A stretch of DNA of 64,000 nt from Pedobacter psychroterrae (GCF_004331695.1 NZ_SJSL01000001.1:62001-126000), one strand, 5' to 3'. Counted from the first letter of the stretch, positions 50,183-61,034 are shown. Numbers and translations: made by a program. Notes: generated by a model not told the origin, from the letters alone.

Positions 50183-53059
50183 ATGAGCTTAAACATTCAT
50201 TACCAGGAAGATTTTAAAGATCGCCATATTGCGCCCAATACAGATGACACCAATGCCATGCTACACACACTTGGCCTTGATTCTGTAGAAGAACTGATCT
50301 CGCAGACAGTTCCGGATGCAATCAGGCTAAAACAGCCTTTAAACTTGCCCAAAGCTAAATCTGAAAAAGATTATCTGAGCAGCCTCAAACAAACTGCTTC
50401 ATTAAACAAGGTTTTTAAGTCCTATATCGGTCAGGGTTATTATGACACCGTGACCCCCGGAGTGATCTTACGTAATGTAATGGAAAATCCGGGATGGTAT
50501 ACCCAATATACGCCATACCAGGCGGAGATTGCACAAGGCCGTTTGCAAGCTTTACTTAACTTTCAGACATTGGTGATAGACCTTACAGGTATGGAGATTG
50601 CCAATGCATCTTTACTTGATGAAGGTACGGCTGCTGCAGAAGCCATGTTTATGCAATACAGCTTGCGCAAAAACCAGCAGGCAAAGAAATTCTTTGTATC
50701 AGAACTGCTGTTCCCGCAAACAATTGACATCCTTAAAACACGTGCCAATCCTTATGGCATTGAGCTGGTGATCGGCGATCACCTCACTTTCGGCCTGCAT
50801 GATGAGTTTTTTGGTGCGATGGTACAATATCCTGCCGGTAACGGGGGTATTTATGATTATACTGCCTTTGCTCAGCAAGCACATGAAAAAAATGTAAAAG
50901 TAACCGTTGTAGCAGATCTTTTGAGCCTGACATTGTTAACTCCTCCGGGAGAATGGGGTGCGGATATCGTAGTGGGTACTACACAGCGTTTTGGTGTACC
51001 AATGGGATTTGGCGGGCCGCATGCTGCCTACTTTGCTACTAAAGATGAATATAAACGTTCTATTCCCGGTCGTATTATTGGGGTAACGATAGATAGCAAC
51101 AACAACTACGCCCTGCGCATGGCATTACAGACAAGAGAGCAGCACATCCGCAGGGATAAGGCTACTTCAAACATCTGTACTGCACAGGCACTGCTGGCCA
51201 TTATGGCTGGTTTTTATGCAGTGTACCATGGCCCTAAGGGACTAAAGCTGATAGCTGAACGTACACATGGCCTGGCTATTAAACTCGCTAAATCATTGGA
51301 AAAAATTGGTTACAAATTATTAAACAATGCTTATTTCGATACGATACAGTTAGAACTGGGTGATCTGGTTGATTCTATTCACAAAGAGTGTGTAGATAAC
51401 GAGATCAACCTTAATTATAAAGGCAATATCGTTACCATTGCACTGGACGAGACAACTTCTCTGGATGACATTAAACTATTGGTAAAGATCTTCTCCAAAG
51501 TAAAAGCCATCGCTGCTGATGCCGCGGAGATTTTTGATGGAACCGTGGCCACTGTTGTACCTGTTATTTTACAACGTACTTCGGCTTATTTAACGCACCC
51601 GGTATTTAATACGCACCATTCTGAACATGAAATGCTGCGTTATATCAAATCACTGGAGGCCAAAGACCTTTCTCTTTGCCACTCAATGATCGCACTGGGG
51701 TCATGTACCATGAAGCTGAATGCTACTACAGAAATGATCCCTGTTACCTGGCCTGAATTTGGCAGGATACATCCTTTTGCCCCGGCTGATCAGGTAGCAG
51801 GATATTATACCGTATTTAATGAACTGGACAGATGGCTGAGCGAGATCACTGGCTTTGCTGCAATGAGCTTACAGCCAAACGCAGGCGCACAGGGTGAATA
51901 TGCAGGTCTGATGGTAATCAGGGCATACCACCAGGACCGTGGTGATGAGCACAGAAATATTGCTTTGATCCCTTCTTCTGCACATGGTACCAATCCGGCT
52001 TCTGCGGCTATGGCGGGCATGAAGATCATCGTGGTAAAATCATTGGAAAACGGAAATATTGACGTAGATGACTTAAAAGCCAAAGCTGAAGAGCATGCTG
52101 CCAATCTTTCCTGCCTGATGGTGACTTATCCTTCTACGCACGGCGTATTTGAAGAGAGTATCATAGACATCTGCAATATCATTCATGAAAACGGCGGACA
52201 GGTGTACATGGATGGTGCGAACATGAATGCTCAGGTGGGTTTAACAAGTCCGGCCAACATCGGCGCTGACGTGTGTCACCTGAACTTACATAAAACATTT
52301 TGTATCCCTCACGGTGGTGGCGGACCAGGCATGGGACCAATTGGCGTTGCCAAACATCTTGTTCCATATCTTCCGGGACATGCGGTAGTAGATATTGACA
52401 AAGGTAAATCGATCCACGCAGTATCTTCTGCACCATGGGGTTCAGCATCTATATTGGTGATCTCCCACGCTTATATAGCGATGATGGGTGGAGAAGGGCT
52501 GACAGAGGCCACTAAATATGCGATCCTGAATGCCAACTACATGAAGGCCCGTCTGGAGCAGCATTATCCTGTACTATACTCAGGATCTCAAGGCCGTTGC
52601 GCGCATGAGATGATCCTGGACTGCAGGGCATTTAAAAACTTCGGCATTGAAGTGGTAGATATCGCCAAGCGATTGATGGACTATGGTTTTCATGCACCTA
52701 CTGTTTCATTTCCCGTAGCAGGAACACTAATGGTTGAACCTACAGAGAGCGAACCAAAGCATGAGCTTGACCGCTTCTGCGATGCGTTAATCGCGATCAG
52801 GAAAGAGATCTCGGCAGTAGAAGATGGAGTATCTGATAAAACAGACAATCCATTAAAAAATGCACCTCATACTGCGACAGTGGTAACAGGAGATGAATGG
52901 TCACATGCTTACAGCAGACAAACTGCGGCCTTCCCGCTTCCATATGTGGCGGCTTATAAATTCTGGCCATCAGTCGGACGTGTAAATGATTCATTTGGTG
53001 ACAGATCGCTGGTATGTGCCTGCCCTCCTATTGAGAGCTATGAAGAAAGCTTTGCATAA
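50183..53059 (+). CDS. gcvP: Glycine dehydrogenase (aminomethyl-transferring), P-protein
   Basis: A 958-residue single-chain P-protein, with the N- and C-terminal halves fused. It decarboxylates glycine and transfers the aminomethyl group to lipoyl-H protein. The PLP-binding Lys lies in [20 protein letters not shown]; other landmarks are DRHIAPN at the N-terminus and [13 protein letters not shown]. The start at 50183 is chosen because homology begins at [11 protein letters not shown]; the frame extends nine codons further upstream into the promoter. gcvT and gcvH are not in the window. Confidence 0.97.
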   Translation: MSLNIHYQEDFKDRHIAPNTDDTNAMLHTLGLDSVEELISQTVPDAIRLKQPLNLPKAKSEKDYLSSLKQTASLNKVFKSYIGQGYYDTVTPGVILRNVMENPGWYTQYTPYQAEIAQGRLQALLNFQTLVIDLTGMEIANASLLDEGTAAAEAMFMQYSLRKNQQAKKFFVSELLFPQTIDILKTRANPYGIELVIGDHLTFGLHDEFFGAMVQYPAGNGGIYDYTAFAQQAHEKNVKVTVVADLLSLTLLTPPGEWGADIVVGTTQRFGVPMGFGGPHAAYFATKDEYKRSIPGRIIGVTIDSNNNYALRMALQTREQHIRRDKATSNICTAQALLAIMAGFYAVYHGPKGLKLIAERTHGLAIKLAKSLEKIGYKLLNNAYFDTIQLELGDLVDSIHKECVDNEINLNYKGNIVTIALDETTSLDDIKLLVKIFSKVKAIAADAAEIFDGTVATVVPVILQRTSAYLTHPVFNTHHSEHEMLRYIKSLEAKDLSLCHSMIALGSCTMKLNATTEMIPVTWPEFGRIHPFAPADQVAGYYTVFNELDRWLSEITGFAAMSLQPNAGAQGEYAGLMVIRAYHQDRGDEHRNIALIPSSAHGTNPASAAMAGMKIIVVKSLENGNIDVDDLKAKAEEHAANLSCLMVTYPSTHGVFEESIIDICNIIHENGGQVYMDGANMNAQVGLTSPANIGADVCHLNLHKTFCIPHGGGGPGMGPIGVAKHLVPYLPGHAVVDIDKGKSIHAVSSAPWGSASILVISHAYIAMMGGEGLTEATKYAILNANYMKARLEQHYPVLYSGSQGRCAHEMILDCRAFKNFGIEVVDIAKRLMDYGFHAPTVSFPVAGTLMVEPTESEPKHELDRFCDALIAIRKEISAVEDGVSDKTDNPLKNAPHTATVVTGDEWSHAYSRQTAAFPLPYVAAYKFWPSVGRVNDSFGDRSLVCACPPIESYEESFA

Positions 53060-53114
53060 TTATTGCGTAACAAAAATCATATCATAGATCAAGTGTATAT
53101 ATGGCATCAAAGTT

Positions 53115-53122
53115 TAAATTTG
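53115..53122 (+). promoter_or_regulatory. Promoter -7 box of the YceI gene
   Basis: TAAATTTG, a perfect TAnnTTTG, 22 bases before the ATG at 53145. No obvious -33 box. Confidence 0.5.
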
Positions 53123-53144
53123 CGTATTACTAAAACAGAAAAAA

Positions 53145-53738
53145 ATGAAGTTAAAAATCACATCGTTCGCATTGCTACTTGTAGTAGTAATTTCTACAGC
53201 TTTTATCGTCCCTGTAAGAAAACCGGTTTCCTATAAGGTAGACGTAGAAAAATCATCGTTAACCTGGTCAGGAAAAAAACTTACAGGCGGACATAATGGT
53301 ACCATTGGCCTTCAATCAGGCGAGTTATTAGCAGACGGAAAGAAATTGACAGGCGGGAATTTTGTCATTAACATGACTACAATTAAAGATGCTGACAAGA
53401 GTGACCGACTTGAGGGACATTTAAAAGCGGATGATTTTTTTGGCGTAGATAAATTCGCTACTTCAAACTTTGTAGTTAAAAAAGTTGCTGCTGCAGGTGC
53501 CAATAAGGTGACCATTACAGGTGACCTTACCATCAAAGGCGTAACTAATTCTATTACTTTCCCTGCCACCGTAGCTTGGAACGCTGATGGCAGCATTGCT
53601 GCTACTGCTGATAAGATAATTGTAGACAGGACAAAATTTGGCATTAAATTCAGATCTAAAGGCATGTTTCCGGATATAGGAGATAAGATGATCTATGATG
53701 AATTTGAACTTGCGGTTAAGCTTGTCGCAAAGAAATAA
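53145..53738 (+). CDS. YceI family periplasmic protein
   Basis: A 197-residue lipocalin-like protein with an N-terminal signal or anchor (ITSFALLLVVVISTAFIV). Family landmarks are KSSLTWSGKKLTGGHNGTI, LKADDFFGVDKFATSNFV, TITGDLTIKGVTNSI and VDRTKFGIKF. YceI proteins bind isoprenoid-like lipids in a beta-barrel pocket; the ligand here is unknown. Own promoter upstream and strong terminator downstream, so it is monocistronic. Confidence 0.93.
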   Translation: MKLKITSFALLLVVVISTAFIVPVRKPVSYKVDVEKSSLTWSGKKLTGGHNGTIGLQSGELLADGKKLTGGNFVINMTTIKDADKSDRLEGHLKADDFFGVDKFATSNFVVKKVAAAGANKVTITGDLTIKGVTNSITFPATVAWNADGSIAATADKIIVDRTKFGIKFRSKGMFPDIGDKMIYDEFELAVKLVAKK

Positions 53739-53756
53739 TCTTAACTGATTTACATT

Positions 53757-53788
53757 AAGGCTATTATGAAAATAATGGCCTTTTTTTT
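53757..53788 (+). terminator. Rho-independent terminator with GAAA tetraloop
   Basis: The stem AAGGCTATTAT/ATAATGGCCTT (53757-53767 with 53772-53782, one wobble pair) closes a GAAA loop and is followed by a run of eight T. Confidence 0.92.
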
Positions 53789-53865
53789 ATAAAATGATAA
53801 TTATGCGTTTAAACATTTGTTTTATTTGCATAACTTAGTATATATTATTTCTGTTTCCCAAATTT

Positions 53866-54267
53866 ATGACGGACCTTAAAATCAACCTGCTGATTATTGA
53901 TGATGACGATATTAATATCTTCATTATTAGGAAAATTGTCGAAAAAACTGGATTCAAGGTCAATATGACCTCAAAAAGCAATGGTCAGTTAGCAGCAGAT
54001 TATTTAGCCGAAATTGCAGACGAACAAGACTTATTTCCGCATCTGATACTGATTGACATTAATATGCCTGTACTAAATGGCTGGGAATTTTTAGAAGCAT
54101 ACGACAGATTGGGCATTGCCCATAAAGTAGATATGTACATGCTCTCTTCCTCAGTCTATGAAAACGACATAGAAAAAGCAAAAACATATAAAACCATCAA
54201 AGGCTTTATATCAAAGCCACTTTCAATAGAACGGCTTTCTGAATTATTAAAAGGGATCAGGCTTTAG
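53866..54267 (+). CDS. Single-domain response regulator (CheY-like)
   Basis: A 133-residue receiver domain with no output domain. Acidic pocket residues are in IIDDDDIN (about 11-15), the phospho-acceptor is Asp64 in ILIDINMPVLNGW, the conserved Ser is in MLSSSV, and Lys117 is in GFISKPLS. It should relay phosphate or act by protein contact. It is not next to a kinase; the TPR kinase at 45019-46887 is a possible partner. Its 3' end overlaps the convergent metallo-hydrolase gene by 11 bp. Confidence 0.93.
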   Translation: MTDLKINLLIIDDDDINIFIIRKIVEKTGFKVNMTSKSNGQLAADYLAEIADEQDLFPHLILIDINMPVLNGWEFLEAYDRLGIAHKVDMYMLSSSVYENDIEKAKTYKTIKGFISKPLSIERLSELLKGIRL

Positions 54268-55030
54268 CGGCAATCTTAAACTGTCCGTCTGATAAGGTAA
54301 CGTAGCCTGTTGTAATGCTTTTTCCATGATAGAACAAACAGTTCCAATTTTCCTGCGCTGCTTTGATACCAAACTCATTCCTTAGTTCCATGGCCTTTCT
54401 GCCATCAAAATCATATTTAGCGATGAATTTTTTGATCAGTTCTTCCGGTTCAGGCAATACATCACCACCAAAAAATACCTTATCTGTACCATCGTCTAAT
54501 AAAAAGACCTGGTGAAAGGGTGTATGGGCACCAGTTAGCTCAAAGCTGATCTCTTCTGTGAGCTTACCGGAGCCTTCTATAAACTGTAGCTGGGCATTGC
54601 GCTGCAGAAAATCAAATATCTCCGTTTTATAAGACGAAGAAGGATTGGTAAAGGCACTCTCCCATTCGCCTTGCTGTATCACGTAAGTAGCATGCGGGAA
54701 GCTTAGTTCCATCTTTCCGTTGCGATCATGCACCATACCGCCCGAATGGTCAAAATGTAAGTGCGACATCAAAACCAGTTTCACATCTTCAGGATCAAAT
54801 CCTGCATTTCTAATGTTGTTGTGCAGGATCAGTTCGCCATTGGCATCACTATAACCAAGACCAGTATCAATCAGGATCAGCTGATTCTTTAACTTGATCA
54901 AAAAGGGTTGTACATGAATAAATAAGGATGCAGGGCGATCTTTGGGATTATCCGTATCTCTATTAAACGGTATGAATTTTTTTGTAGCGTCTACTGAATA
55001 CGATCCTTCAAATAAAGTGAAAACTTGCAA
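54257..55030 (-). CDS. MBL-fold metallo-hydrolase
   Basis: A 257-residue cytosolic metallo-beta-lactamase-fold enzyme with the zinc motif His90-x-His92-x-Asp94-His95 in SHLHFDHSGG, and later metal ligands in ELTGAHTPFHQ and FFGGDVLP. Likely a lactonase or glyoxalase-like hydrolase. The start codon is TTG at 55030: an in-frame stop lies five codons upstream and no ATG is near, while the family beginning MQVFTLFEGSY fits. Divergent from recJ. Confidence 0.87.
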   Translation of the reverse strand: MQVFTLFEGSYSVDATKKFIPFNRDTDNPKDRPASLFIHVQPFLIKLKNQLILIDTGLGYSDANGELILHNNIRNAGFDPEDVKLVLMSHLHFDHSGGMVHDRNGKMELSFPHATYVIQQGEWESAFTNPSSSYKTEIFDFLQRNAQLQFIEGSGKLTEEISFELTGAHTPFHQVFLLDDGTDKVFFGGDVLPEPEELIKKFIAKYDFDGRKAMELRNEFGIKAAQENWNCLFYHGKSITTGYVTLSDGQFKIAAKA

Positions 55031-55060
55031 TGGCGTAGTTATTTAAGAAAAAATAAATTA

Positions 55061-55092
55061 AATGATATATTTACGATATCATTGCAAAGATA
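55061..55092 (-). promoter_or_regulatory. Promoter and palindrome between metallo-hydrolase and recJ
   Basis: The minus strand has TATCTTTG (55085-55092), a perfect -7 box for the metallo-hydrolase gene. Just downstream lies the inverted repeat AATGATAT/ATATCATT (55061-55068 with 55076-55083), inside its leader and upstream of recJ; it could be an operator. Confidence 0.45.
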
Positions 55093-55103
55093 ATAAATAC
55101 TGG

Positions 55104-56810
55104 ATGAAAAGACGATGGGTGCAGGCCCCGGGAGGCAATTTAGAAACAGCAGATTCGCTTGCACAACAATTAAATATAGACAAAAGCCTGGCCCAGGTAC
55201 TTGTTCAAAGAGGTATTTCCACATTTGATGAAGCACGTGTTTATTTCAGGCCACAAATGTCTAAACTGCATGATCCCTTCCTCATGAAGGATATGGATAT
55301 CGCGGTATCAAGAATAGATGATGCATTTGCGATGGGGGAAAAAATATTGATCTATGGTGATTATGATGTTGATGGCACTACTGCTGTGGCACTGACATAT
55401 GGATTTTTCAGTAAATTTACCCAGCATATCGATTACTATATTCCAGACAGGCATAAAGAGGGTTACGGAATTTCTGTTCAGGGAATAGACTATGCAAGCC
55501 AAAATGGTTTCAGTCTGATCATCGCCCTCGATTGCGGAATCAAATCTGTAGAGAGAATAGCCTATGCAAATAGTTTGAATATTGATTTTATTATATGTGA
55601 TCATCATTTGCCCGGTGATGAACTACCGGCTGCCGTTGCAGTATTAGATCCAAAAAGAGCGGATTGCCCCTATCCTTTCAAGGAACTGGCAGGCTGCGGC
55701 ATAGGCTTTAAGCTGGCCCAGGCTTATAGCATACGACACTCTTTAGATCCTGGGGGGTACGAACAGTATATAGACCTGGTTATGGTGAGCATCGCTGCAG
55801 ACATTGTTCCGGTTGAAGATGAAAACAGGATACTGGCGTACCATGGACTGATCAGGCTTAATCAGGAACCCTGCAAAGGATTAAAGGCACTGATGGACAT
55901 TGCAGGTAAAAACAAGGATTTTACACTGACTGATGTGGTATTTGTACTGGCTCCCAGGATCAATGCTGCAGGAAGAATGGATCATGCCAATGAGGCGGTA
56001 AAAATGCTGATCTGCAGGGATGATGCAATGGCCAGGGAACAAAGTTTGCTGATCAATCTGCAAAATACAGCGCGTAAAACATCAGATCAAAATATGACCG
56101 AGGAAGCCCTTGCTTTGATTGACGAATGTGAGATCCTGATCAATAAAAAAACTACCGTTGTATACCATGAAAGCTGGAATAAAGGAGTAATCGGCATTGT
56201 GGCCTCGAGACTAATAGAACGGTATTACCGCCCTACAGTGGTATTGACTACTTCAAATGGCCTGTTAACAGGTTCTGCAAGATCCGTTTCGGGGTTTGAC
56301 CTGTATGAGGCCCTGCTGGGCTGTGAAGATCTGCTGGAGCAATTTGGGGGACATAAATTTGCAGCCGGGTTAACCATCAAGCCGGAAAACATCCAATCTT
56401 TTACCGACAGGTTTGAAGAGATCGTTGCTTCGACCATTACAGAGGACATGCTTTGTCCGGAGATAAAAATAGATGCGGAGCTGGACTTTAATCAGATTGA
56501 CGGCAAATTTCAGCGCATCATTGCCCGGATGGCGCCCTTCGGACCAAGTAATACAGCACCGGTATTTATAACACACAATGTATTTTTATCGGGCAAGCCG
56601 CATGTTGTTGGCATAAAACATTTAAAATTGACTATAAAACAACAAAATTCCATTATTTTTGATAGCATTGGATTTGGCCTGGCAGAATATGAAAACCTTT
56701 TGCAACCAAACCAACCTTTTTCTGTTTGTTATACAATAGAAGAAAACATATGGAAAGACCAACGGCGTTTGCAATTAAATATAAAAGGAATTAAACCAGA
56801 ATATTCGTAA
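55104..56810 (+). CDS. recJ: Single-stranded-DNA-specific exonuclease RecJ
   Basis: A 568-residue 5'-3' exonuclease for recombination and mismatch repair. DHH-family motifs are complete: DYDVDG (Asp86, Asp88, Asp90), LDCGIKS, the DHH at 166-168, the NAAGRMDHA segment, and the DHHA1 motifs SARSVSGFDL and FGGHKFAAGL. The start at the ATG at 55104 is preferred over 55062 because the family begins with MKRRW-like residues. It leads a short operon with lptB (6 bp) and the GH3-like gene (9 bp). Confidence 0.95.
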   Translation: MKRRWVQAPGGNLETADSLAQQLNIDKSLAQVLVQRGISTFDEARVYFRPQMSKLHDPFLMKDMDIAVSRIDDAFAMGEKILIYGDYDVDGTTAVALTYGFFSKFTQHIDYYIPDRHKEGYGISVQGIDYASQNGFSLIIALDCGIKSVERIAYANSLNIDFIICDHHLPGDELPAAVAVLDPKRADCPYPFKELAGCGIGFKLAQAYSIRHSLDPGGYEQYIDLVMVSIAADIVPVEDENRILAYHGLIRLNQEPCKGLKALMDIAGKNKDFTLTDVVFVLAPRINAAGRMDHANEAVKMLICRDDAMAREQSLLINLQNTARKTSDQNMTEEALALIDECEILINKKTTVVYHESWNKGVIGIVASRLIERYYRPTVVLTTSNGLLTGSARSVSGFDLYEALLGCEDLLEQFGGHKFAAGLTIKPENIQSFTDRFEEIVASTITEDMLCPEIKIDAELDFNQIDGKFQRIIARMAPFGPSNTAPVFITHNVFLSGKPHVVGIKHLKLTIKQQNSIIFDSIGFGLAEYENLLQPNQPFSVCYTIEENIWKDQRRLQLNIKGIKPEYS

Positions 56811-56816
56811 CCATAC

Positions 56817-57551
56817 ATGATATTAAGAGCAGAAAATCTGATAAAAAAATACAAGCAGCGCACTGTTGTAAATGATGTTTCGTTTTCGGTAGGACAAGGA
56901 GAGATTGTTGGGCTACTCGGCCCTAACGGTGCGGGTAAAACCACCAGCTTTTATATGATAGTTGGGCTGATAAAACCTAATCAAGGTACTATTTTTTTAG
57001 ATGATGAGAATATCACATCCGACCCTATGTACCGAAGGGCGCAAAAAGGGATTGGTTATCTGGCACAGGAAGCTTCTGTCTTCAGAAAATTGTCTGTTGA
57101 GGACAACATCATGGCTATACTTGAAATGACGAAAATGAAGAAGGAGGAGCGCCATGAAAAACTGGAAGAACTGATCAGCGAATTTAGTTTGCATAAAGTT
57201 CGCAAGAACCGGGGAGACCTGCTTTCGGGAGGTGAACGCAGGCGTACAGAAATAGCAAGGGCATTGGCTGCAAGCCCAAATTTCATCTTACTGGACGAAC
57301 CATTTGCAGGCGTTGACCCCATCGCCGTTGAAGAAATCCAGACCATTGTAGCTAAACTAAAGCAAAAAAACATTGGCATCCTGATTACTGACCACAATGT
57401 TCAGGAGACCCTATCCATCACCGACAGGGCTTATCTCTTGTTTGAAGGTAAAATCCTGGAGTCAGGAACACCTGAAGTCCTGGCAGCAAACGAGATGGTA
57501 CGGCGGGTATATCTTGGTTCAAACTTCGTACTTCGCAGCAAAAACTTATAA
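56817..57551 (+). CDS. lptB: LPS export ABC transporter ATP-binding protein
   Basis: A 244-residue ATPase powering lipopolysaccharide extraction by LptFG. Walker A is GPNGAGKTT (35-43), the signature is [16 protein letters not shown], Walker B is [13 protein letters not shown], and the switch His is in [13 protein letters not shown]. Sequence is closest in style to LptB rather than to branched amino acid transporters. It sits between recJ and the GH3-like gene; LptF/G are not in the window. Confidence 0.94.
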   Translation: MILRAENLIKKYKQRTVVNDVSFSVGQGEIVGLLGPNGAGKTTSFYMIVGLIKPNQGTIFLDDENITSDPMYRRAQKGIGYLAQEASVFRKLSVEDNIMAILEMTKMKKEERHEKLEELISEFSLHKVRKNRGDLLSGGERRRTEIARALAASPNFILLDEPFAGVDPIAVEEIQTIVAKLKQKNIGILITDHNVQETLSITDRAYLLFEGKILESGTPEVLAANEMVRRVYLGSNFVLRSKNL

Positions 57552-57560
57552 TACCTAAGT

Positions 57561-59081
57561 ATGGCAATTGTAAATTCAATTTTTACCTGGTACATGAAAA
57601 AGCGGGTTCATCAAATCGAGCTCTTCATGAAATATCCACATGACGTACAGGAAGAATGGTTTCAAAAACTAATTTCCTCAGCAGAAGATACCGAATGGGG
57701 TGAAAAATATGATTACCGCTCGATAGAAACTCCAAAGCAATTTAAAGAAAGGGTGCCGATTCAGAACTATGATACGCTGAAACCATACATTGAACGGATG
57801 CTTAAAGGTGAACAAAATATTTTATGGCCATCAGAGATCAAGTGGTTTGCTAAATCATCCGGCACTACCAGCGACAGGAGTAAGTTTATCCCGGTTTCTG
57901 AAGAATCTTTGCAGGAATGTCATTTTAAAGGAGGTAAAGACCTGCTGTCGATATTCTGCAATAACAGGCCAGAAAATCAGATACTTACCGGAAAAGGCCT
58001 TGTATTGGGCGGGAGCCATCAGATCAATCAGCTTAATGAAGATTCTTTTTATGGTGACCTGTCGGCTGTATTGATAAAAAACTTGCCAATGTGGGCTGAA
58101 TACTACCGCACGCCAAACATTTCCATTGCATTAATGGATAACTATGAGGAAAAGATGGAAAAAATGGCTGAGGCTACCATCAAGGAGAATGTAACCAATA
58201 TAGCCGGGGTACCTACATGGACAATTGTACTGGCAAAAAAAGTATTAGAAATTACCGGCAAACAAAATTTACTTGAAGTATGGCCCAACCTTGAATTATA
58301 TATTCATGGTGCAGTAAATTTCAAACCTTACAGAGAGCAGTTTAAAGAATTAATTCCTTGTAATGACATGTATTACCTGGAAACCTATAACGCTTCTGAG
58401 GGTTTTTTTGGCATTCAGGATGAGGTAAATGCTGATGAAATGCTTTTAATGCTGGATTATGGCATATACTATGAATTTTTGCCCATCGAATATATAGAAG
58501 ATGAAAATCCAGTTACCTATTCGCTTGATCAGGTTGAGCTAAATAAAAATTACGCCATCATTATCTCCACCAATGGGGGCTTATGGCGTTATATGATCGG
58601 GGATACCATTCAGTTTACCAGCCTCTCCCCATACCGCATCAGGATCACCGGCAGAACTAAACATTTCATCAATGCATTTGGTGAAGAAGTGATCATAGAC
58701 AATGCAGAGCAGGCAATTTGCAAGGCCTGCAATGTAACGAATGCAGTTTTCAAAGATTATACTGCATGTCCGATCTATTTTAAAGGAGAAGAAGTAGGCG
58801 GGCATGAATGGATCATTGAGTTTGACCAGCAGCCAAATGATTTTGAGAAGTTCATAGATGTACTTGATCAGACTTTAAGAGAAGTAAATTCTGATTATGA
58901 CGCCAAGCGGTTTAAGGACATGGCACTGCGCCGCCCCAAGGTACACAATGCCCCAAACAATACATTTTACAACTGGCTGAAGTCCAAAGGTAAGCTCGGC
59001 GGGCAGCATAAAGTTCCCAGACTAGCCAATGACAGGAAGTATGTAGAGGAAATATTACCCCTGTTAAAAATGCATGCGTAG
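57561..59081 (+). CDS. GH3 auxin-responsive promoter family protein
   Basis: A 506-residue ANL-superfamily adenylating protein. Landmarks are the phosphate loop KSSGTTSDRSKFIP, YNASEGFFGIQ and GLWRYMIGDTIQF. Plant GH3 enzymes conjugate amino acids to carboxylic hormones; bacterial members are common in Bacteroidota but their substrates are unknown. It is the last gene of the recJ-lptB-GH3 operon. Confidence 0.9.
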   Translation: MAIVNSIFTWYMKKRVHQIELFMKYPHDVQEEWFQKLISSAEDTEWGEKYDYRSIETPKQFKERVPIQNYDTLKPYIERMLKGEQNILWPSEIKWFAKSSGTTSDRSKFIPVSEESLQECHFKGGKDLLSIFCNNRPENQILTGKGLVLGGSHQINQLNEDSFYGDLSAVLIKNLPMWAEYYRTPNISIALMDNYEEKMEKMAEATIKENVTNIAGVPTWTIVLAKKVLEITGKQNLLEVWPNLELYIHGAVNFKPYREQFKELIPCNDMYYLETYNASEGFFGIQDEVNADEMLLMLDYGIYYEFLPIEYIEDENPVTYSLDQVELNKNYAIIISTNGGLWRYMIGDTIQFTSLSPYRIRITGRTKHFINAFGEEVIIDNAEQAICKACNVTNAVFKDYTACPIYFKGEEVGGHEWIIEFDQQPNDFEKFIDVLDQTLREVNSDYDAKRFKDMALRRPKVHNAPNNTFYNWLKSKGKLGGQHKVPRLANDRKYVEEILPLLKMHA

Positions 59082-59138
59082 ATTTTTGGTGAATTAAGTT
59101 TTTTTAGTTAAGTTTAAATAGGTAATTCTTAACAGCTT

Positions 59139-59567
59139 ATGAAGAAGGTACAACAAATCCTGAACACCAAACCGGCCCAGGTCATTTCAGTTTCGCAAAA
59201 TACATCTGTTTTGGAAGCGCTGCAGCTGATGATGGAGAAAAACATAAGTGCACTTCTGATCATTGATGATCAGAAATTACTCGGAATCTTTACAGAAAGG
59301 GATTATGCAAGAAAAATAATCTTACATGGCAAATCTTCTGCAGATACAGAAGTGAAAGATGTAATGACAGCAGATCCGATTACGGTATTGCCAGATGATA
59401 GTATTGAACTCTGCATGCAGATCATGACCGACAAACACATCAGACACTTACCGGTAATGCAAAGCGATGTGGTTTTGGGTATGGTATCCATAGGAGATGT
59501 GGTAAAATTTATCATAGCCGACCAGAAACAAACAATCTCGCAATTGGAAAGCTATATAAGCAGTTAA
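59139..59567 (+). CDS. Protein of two CBS domains
   Basis: A 142-residue protein made of a CBS pair (about residues 8-65 and 72-130), with GIFTERDYARKI and GMVSIGDVVKF as the nucleotide-facing segments. CBS pairs sense adenosine nucleotides. There is no catalytic or DNA-binding domain. It follows the GH3-like gene by 57 bp. Confidence 0.92.
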   Translation: MKKVQQILNTKPAQVISVSQNTSVLEALQLMMEKNISALLIIDDQKLLGIFTERDYARKIILHGKSSADTEVKDVMTADPITVLPDDSIELCMQIMTDKHIRHLPVMQSDVVLGMVSIGDVVKFIIADQKQTISQLESYISS

Positions 59568-59598
59568 AGGTTATATTTGCAGGTAAATGCAATGACCA

Positions 59599-60387
59599 AT
59601 GCCTGATCATACTTTCGTAATTCCTGCGTATAAAATTTCTCCCTATCTGGAAAGCTGTATACAAAGCCTGCTCGATCAGACGGTAAAAAGTGCAATTGTG
59701 CTAACTACTTCTACACCGTCCGCCTTTTTAGAAGACCTGGCAAAGAAATACAGTTTAAACTATTTTATCAATCCCGAATTAGGAAGTATATCCGGGGACT
59801 GGAATTTTGCATTATCCAAAGCCGGCACAAAACTGGCTACCATAGCCCATCAGGACGATATTTATGACCCTCAGTATGCAGAAAGTGTAATTAAAGGTAT
59901 AAGTAAGGGTAAAGACGTATTGATTGCTTTTACCAGCTATACTGACCTTGTAGCCGGGAAAATACGGGGGTTTTCATTGAATACATTTGTTAAAAGTGCA
60001 CTGCTATGGCCATTCTTCTTCTCCAGGCGTTTGAAAAGCAGGCTTGCTAAGAAATCCATATTGTTATTTGGGGATCCCATTGCCTGCCCTGCGGTGACCT
60101 TTAACCTTGAGGCGCTAAATAATGACTTTGCTTTTTCAAAAGACTATTCCTGCGCGCTCGACTGGTATGCCTGGCTGGAACTAAGCAAACGTAAAGGCTC
60201 ATTCCTCTATATAAACAGGAAACTTGTGCAGCACAGGATACATCCTGATTCAGAAACAACCAATCAGCTTAGCCTCGGCATAAGGCAAAAAGAGGAACTT
60301 CAAATATTTGAACAAATGTGGGGAAAAGGTATGGCCAAAATTATCTCCAGATTATATGCCGCAGGATATAAGGACAATGAACTTTAA
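59599..60387 (+). CDS. Glycosyltransferase family 2
   Basis: A 262-residue cytosolic GT-A transferase: the nucleotide-sugar motif FVIPAYKISPYLESCIQSLL is at the N-terminus and the metal-binding Asp pair in IAHQDDIYDPQ. No membrane anchor is evident except a basic, hydrophobic patch around 130-150. It opens a run of surface-glycan-type genes extending to the window end. The donor and acceptor sugars are unknown. It converges with the methyltransferase gene, 5 bp apart. Confidence 0.88.
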   Translation: MPDHTFVIPAYKISPYLESCIQSLLDQTVKSAIVLTTSTPSAFLEDLAKKYSLNYFINPELGSISGDWNFALSKAGTKLATIAHQDDIYDPQYAESVIKGISKGKDVLIAFTSYTDLVAGKIRGFSLNTFVKSALLWPFFFSRRLKSRLAKKSILLFGDPIACPAVTFNLEALNNDFAFSKDYSCALDWYAWLELSKRKGSFLYINRKLVQHRIHPDSETTNQLSLGIRQKEELQIFEQMWGKGMAKIISRLYAAGYKDNEL

Positions 60388-60392
60388 TTATA

Positions 60393-60989
60393 TTATTTCA
60401 CTGCAACACTTACAAATTCATTATACTGAAAAAGCTTGCCTGCAAACCTGGGGAAAGGGAAGCTAAATTGTTTGTGAGTGGTCAGATTCAACTGTTGAAA
60501 TACATCCCTGACCGCATTAAAATCCGTAAACTCAACATGTGTGTCATCGGTTTTATATCCATACTCCTGCGGAGTGATTACAATAACCTTTCCGCCCTTT
60601 TTTAGCAGGGGAAGATAAGCGTCAAATAAATTCACAAACTCTGGTCTGGTCATATGCTCGGCTACATGGGCCAGCAATATCGAATCAAATCTTTCGGGAA
60701 CATTTAATGATGACTTTAGAAATTCATCAACAGTATAAGCCTCCAGCCCTCTCTGCCTGCATACTTCTACTGACATTTCATTATGGTCTACACCTACACC
60801 ATTGCCATTCAGGTGCAGCAAATTCCTACCTATACCACAACCCACATCCAATACAAATCCGGGTTTCAAACTTAAAATATTCCATTTATACGGGAGTTGA
60901 ACATTCAGCAACTTTTTCCACCAGGCAGATTGTCTGTAGATCAGGCCTTCGGTATAACTTTTATCGCTCGTACTATGATACTCTTTCAT
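60393..60989 (-). CDS. Class I SAM-dependent methyltransferase
   Basis: A 198-residue Rossmann methyltransferase. Motif I is VLDVGCGIGRN, followed by GVGVDHNEMSV and LAHVAEHM. Members next to glycosyltransferases usually methylate a sugar or lipid head group. It ends 5 bp from the convergent glycosyltransferase and is divergent from the small DMT transporter by 45 bp. Confidence 0.87.
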   Translation of the reverse strand: MKEYHSTSDKSYTEGLIYRQSAWWKKLLNVQLPYKWNILSLKPGFVLDVGCGIGRNLLHLNGNGVGVDHNEMSVEVCRQRGLEAYTVDEFLKSSLNVPERFDSILLAHVAEHMTRPEFVNLFDAYLPLLKKGGKVIVITPQEYGYKTDDTHVEFTDFNAVRDVFQQLNLTTHKQFSFPFPRFAGKLFQYNEFVSVAVK

Positions 60990-61034
60990 ATATTTGACAT
61001 GTTTTCATAAGCTAACCGCTCTTTAAAGGATTAT

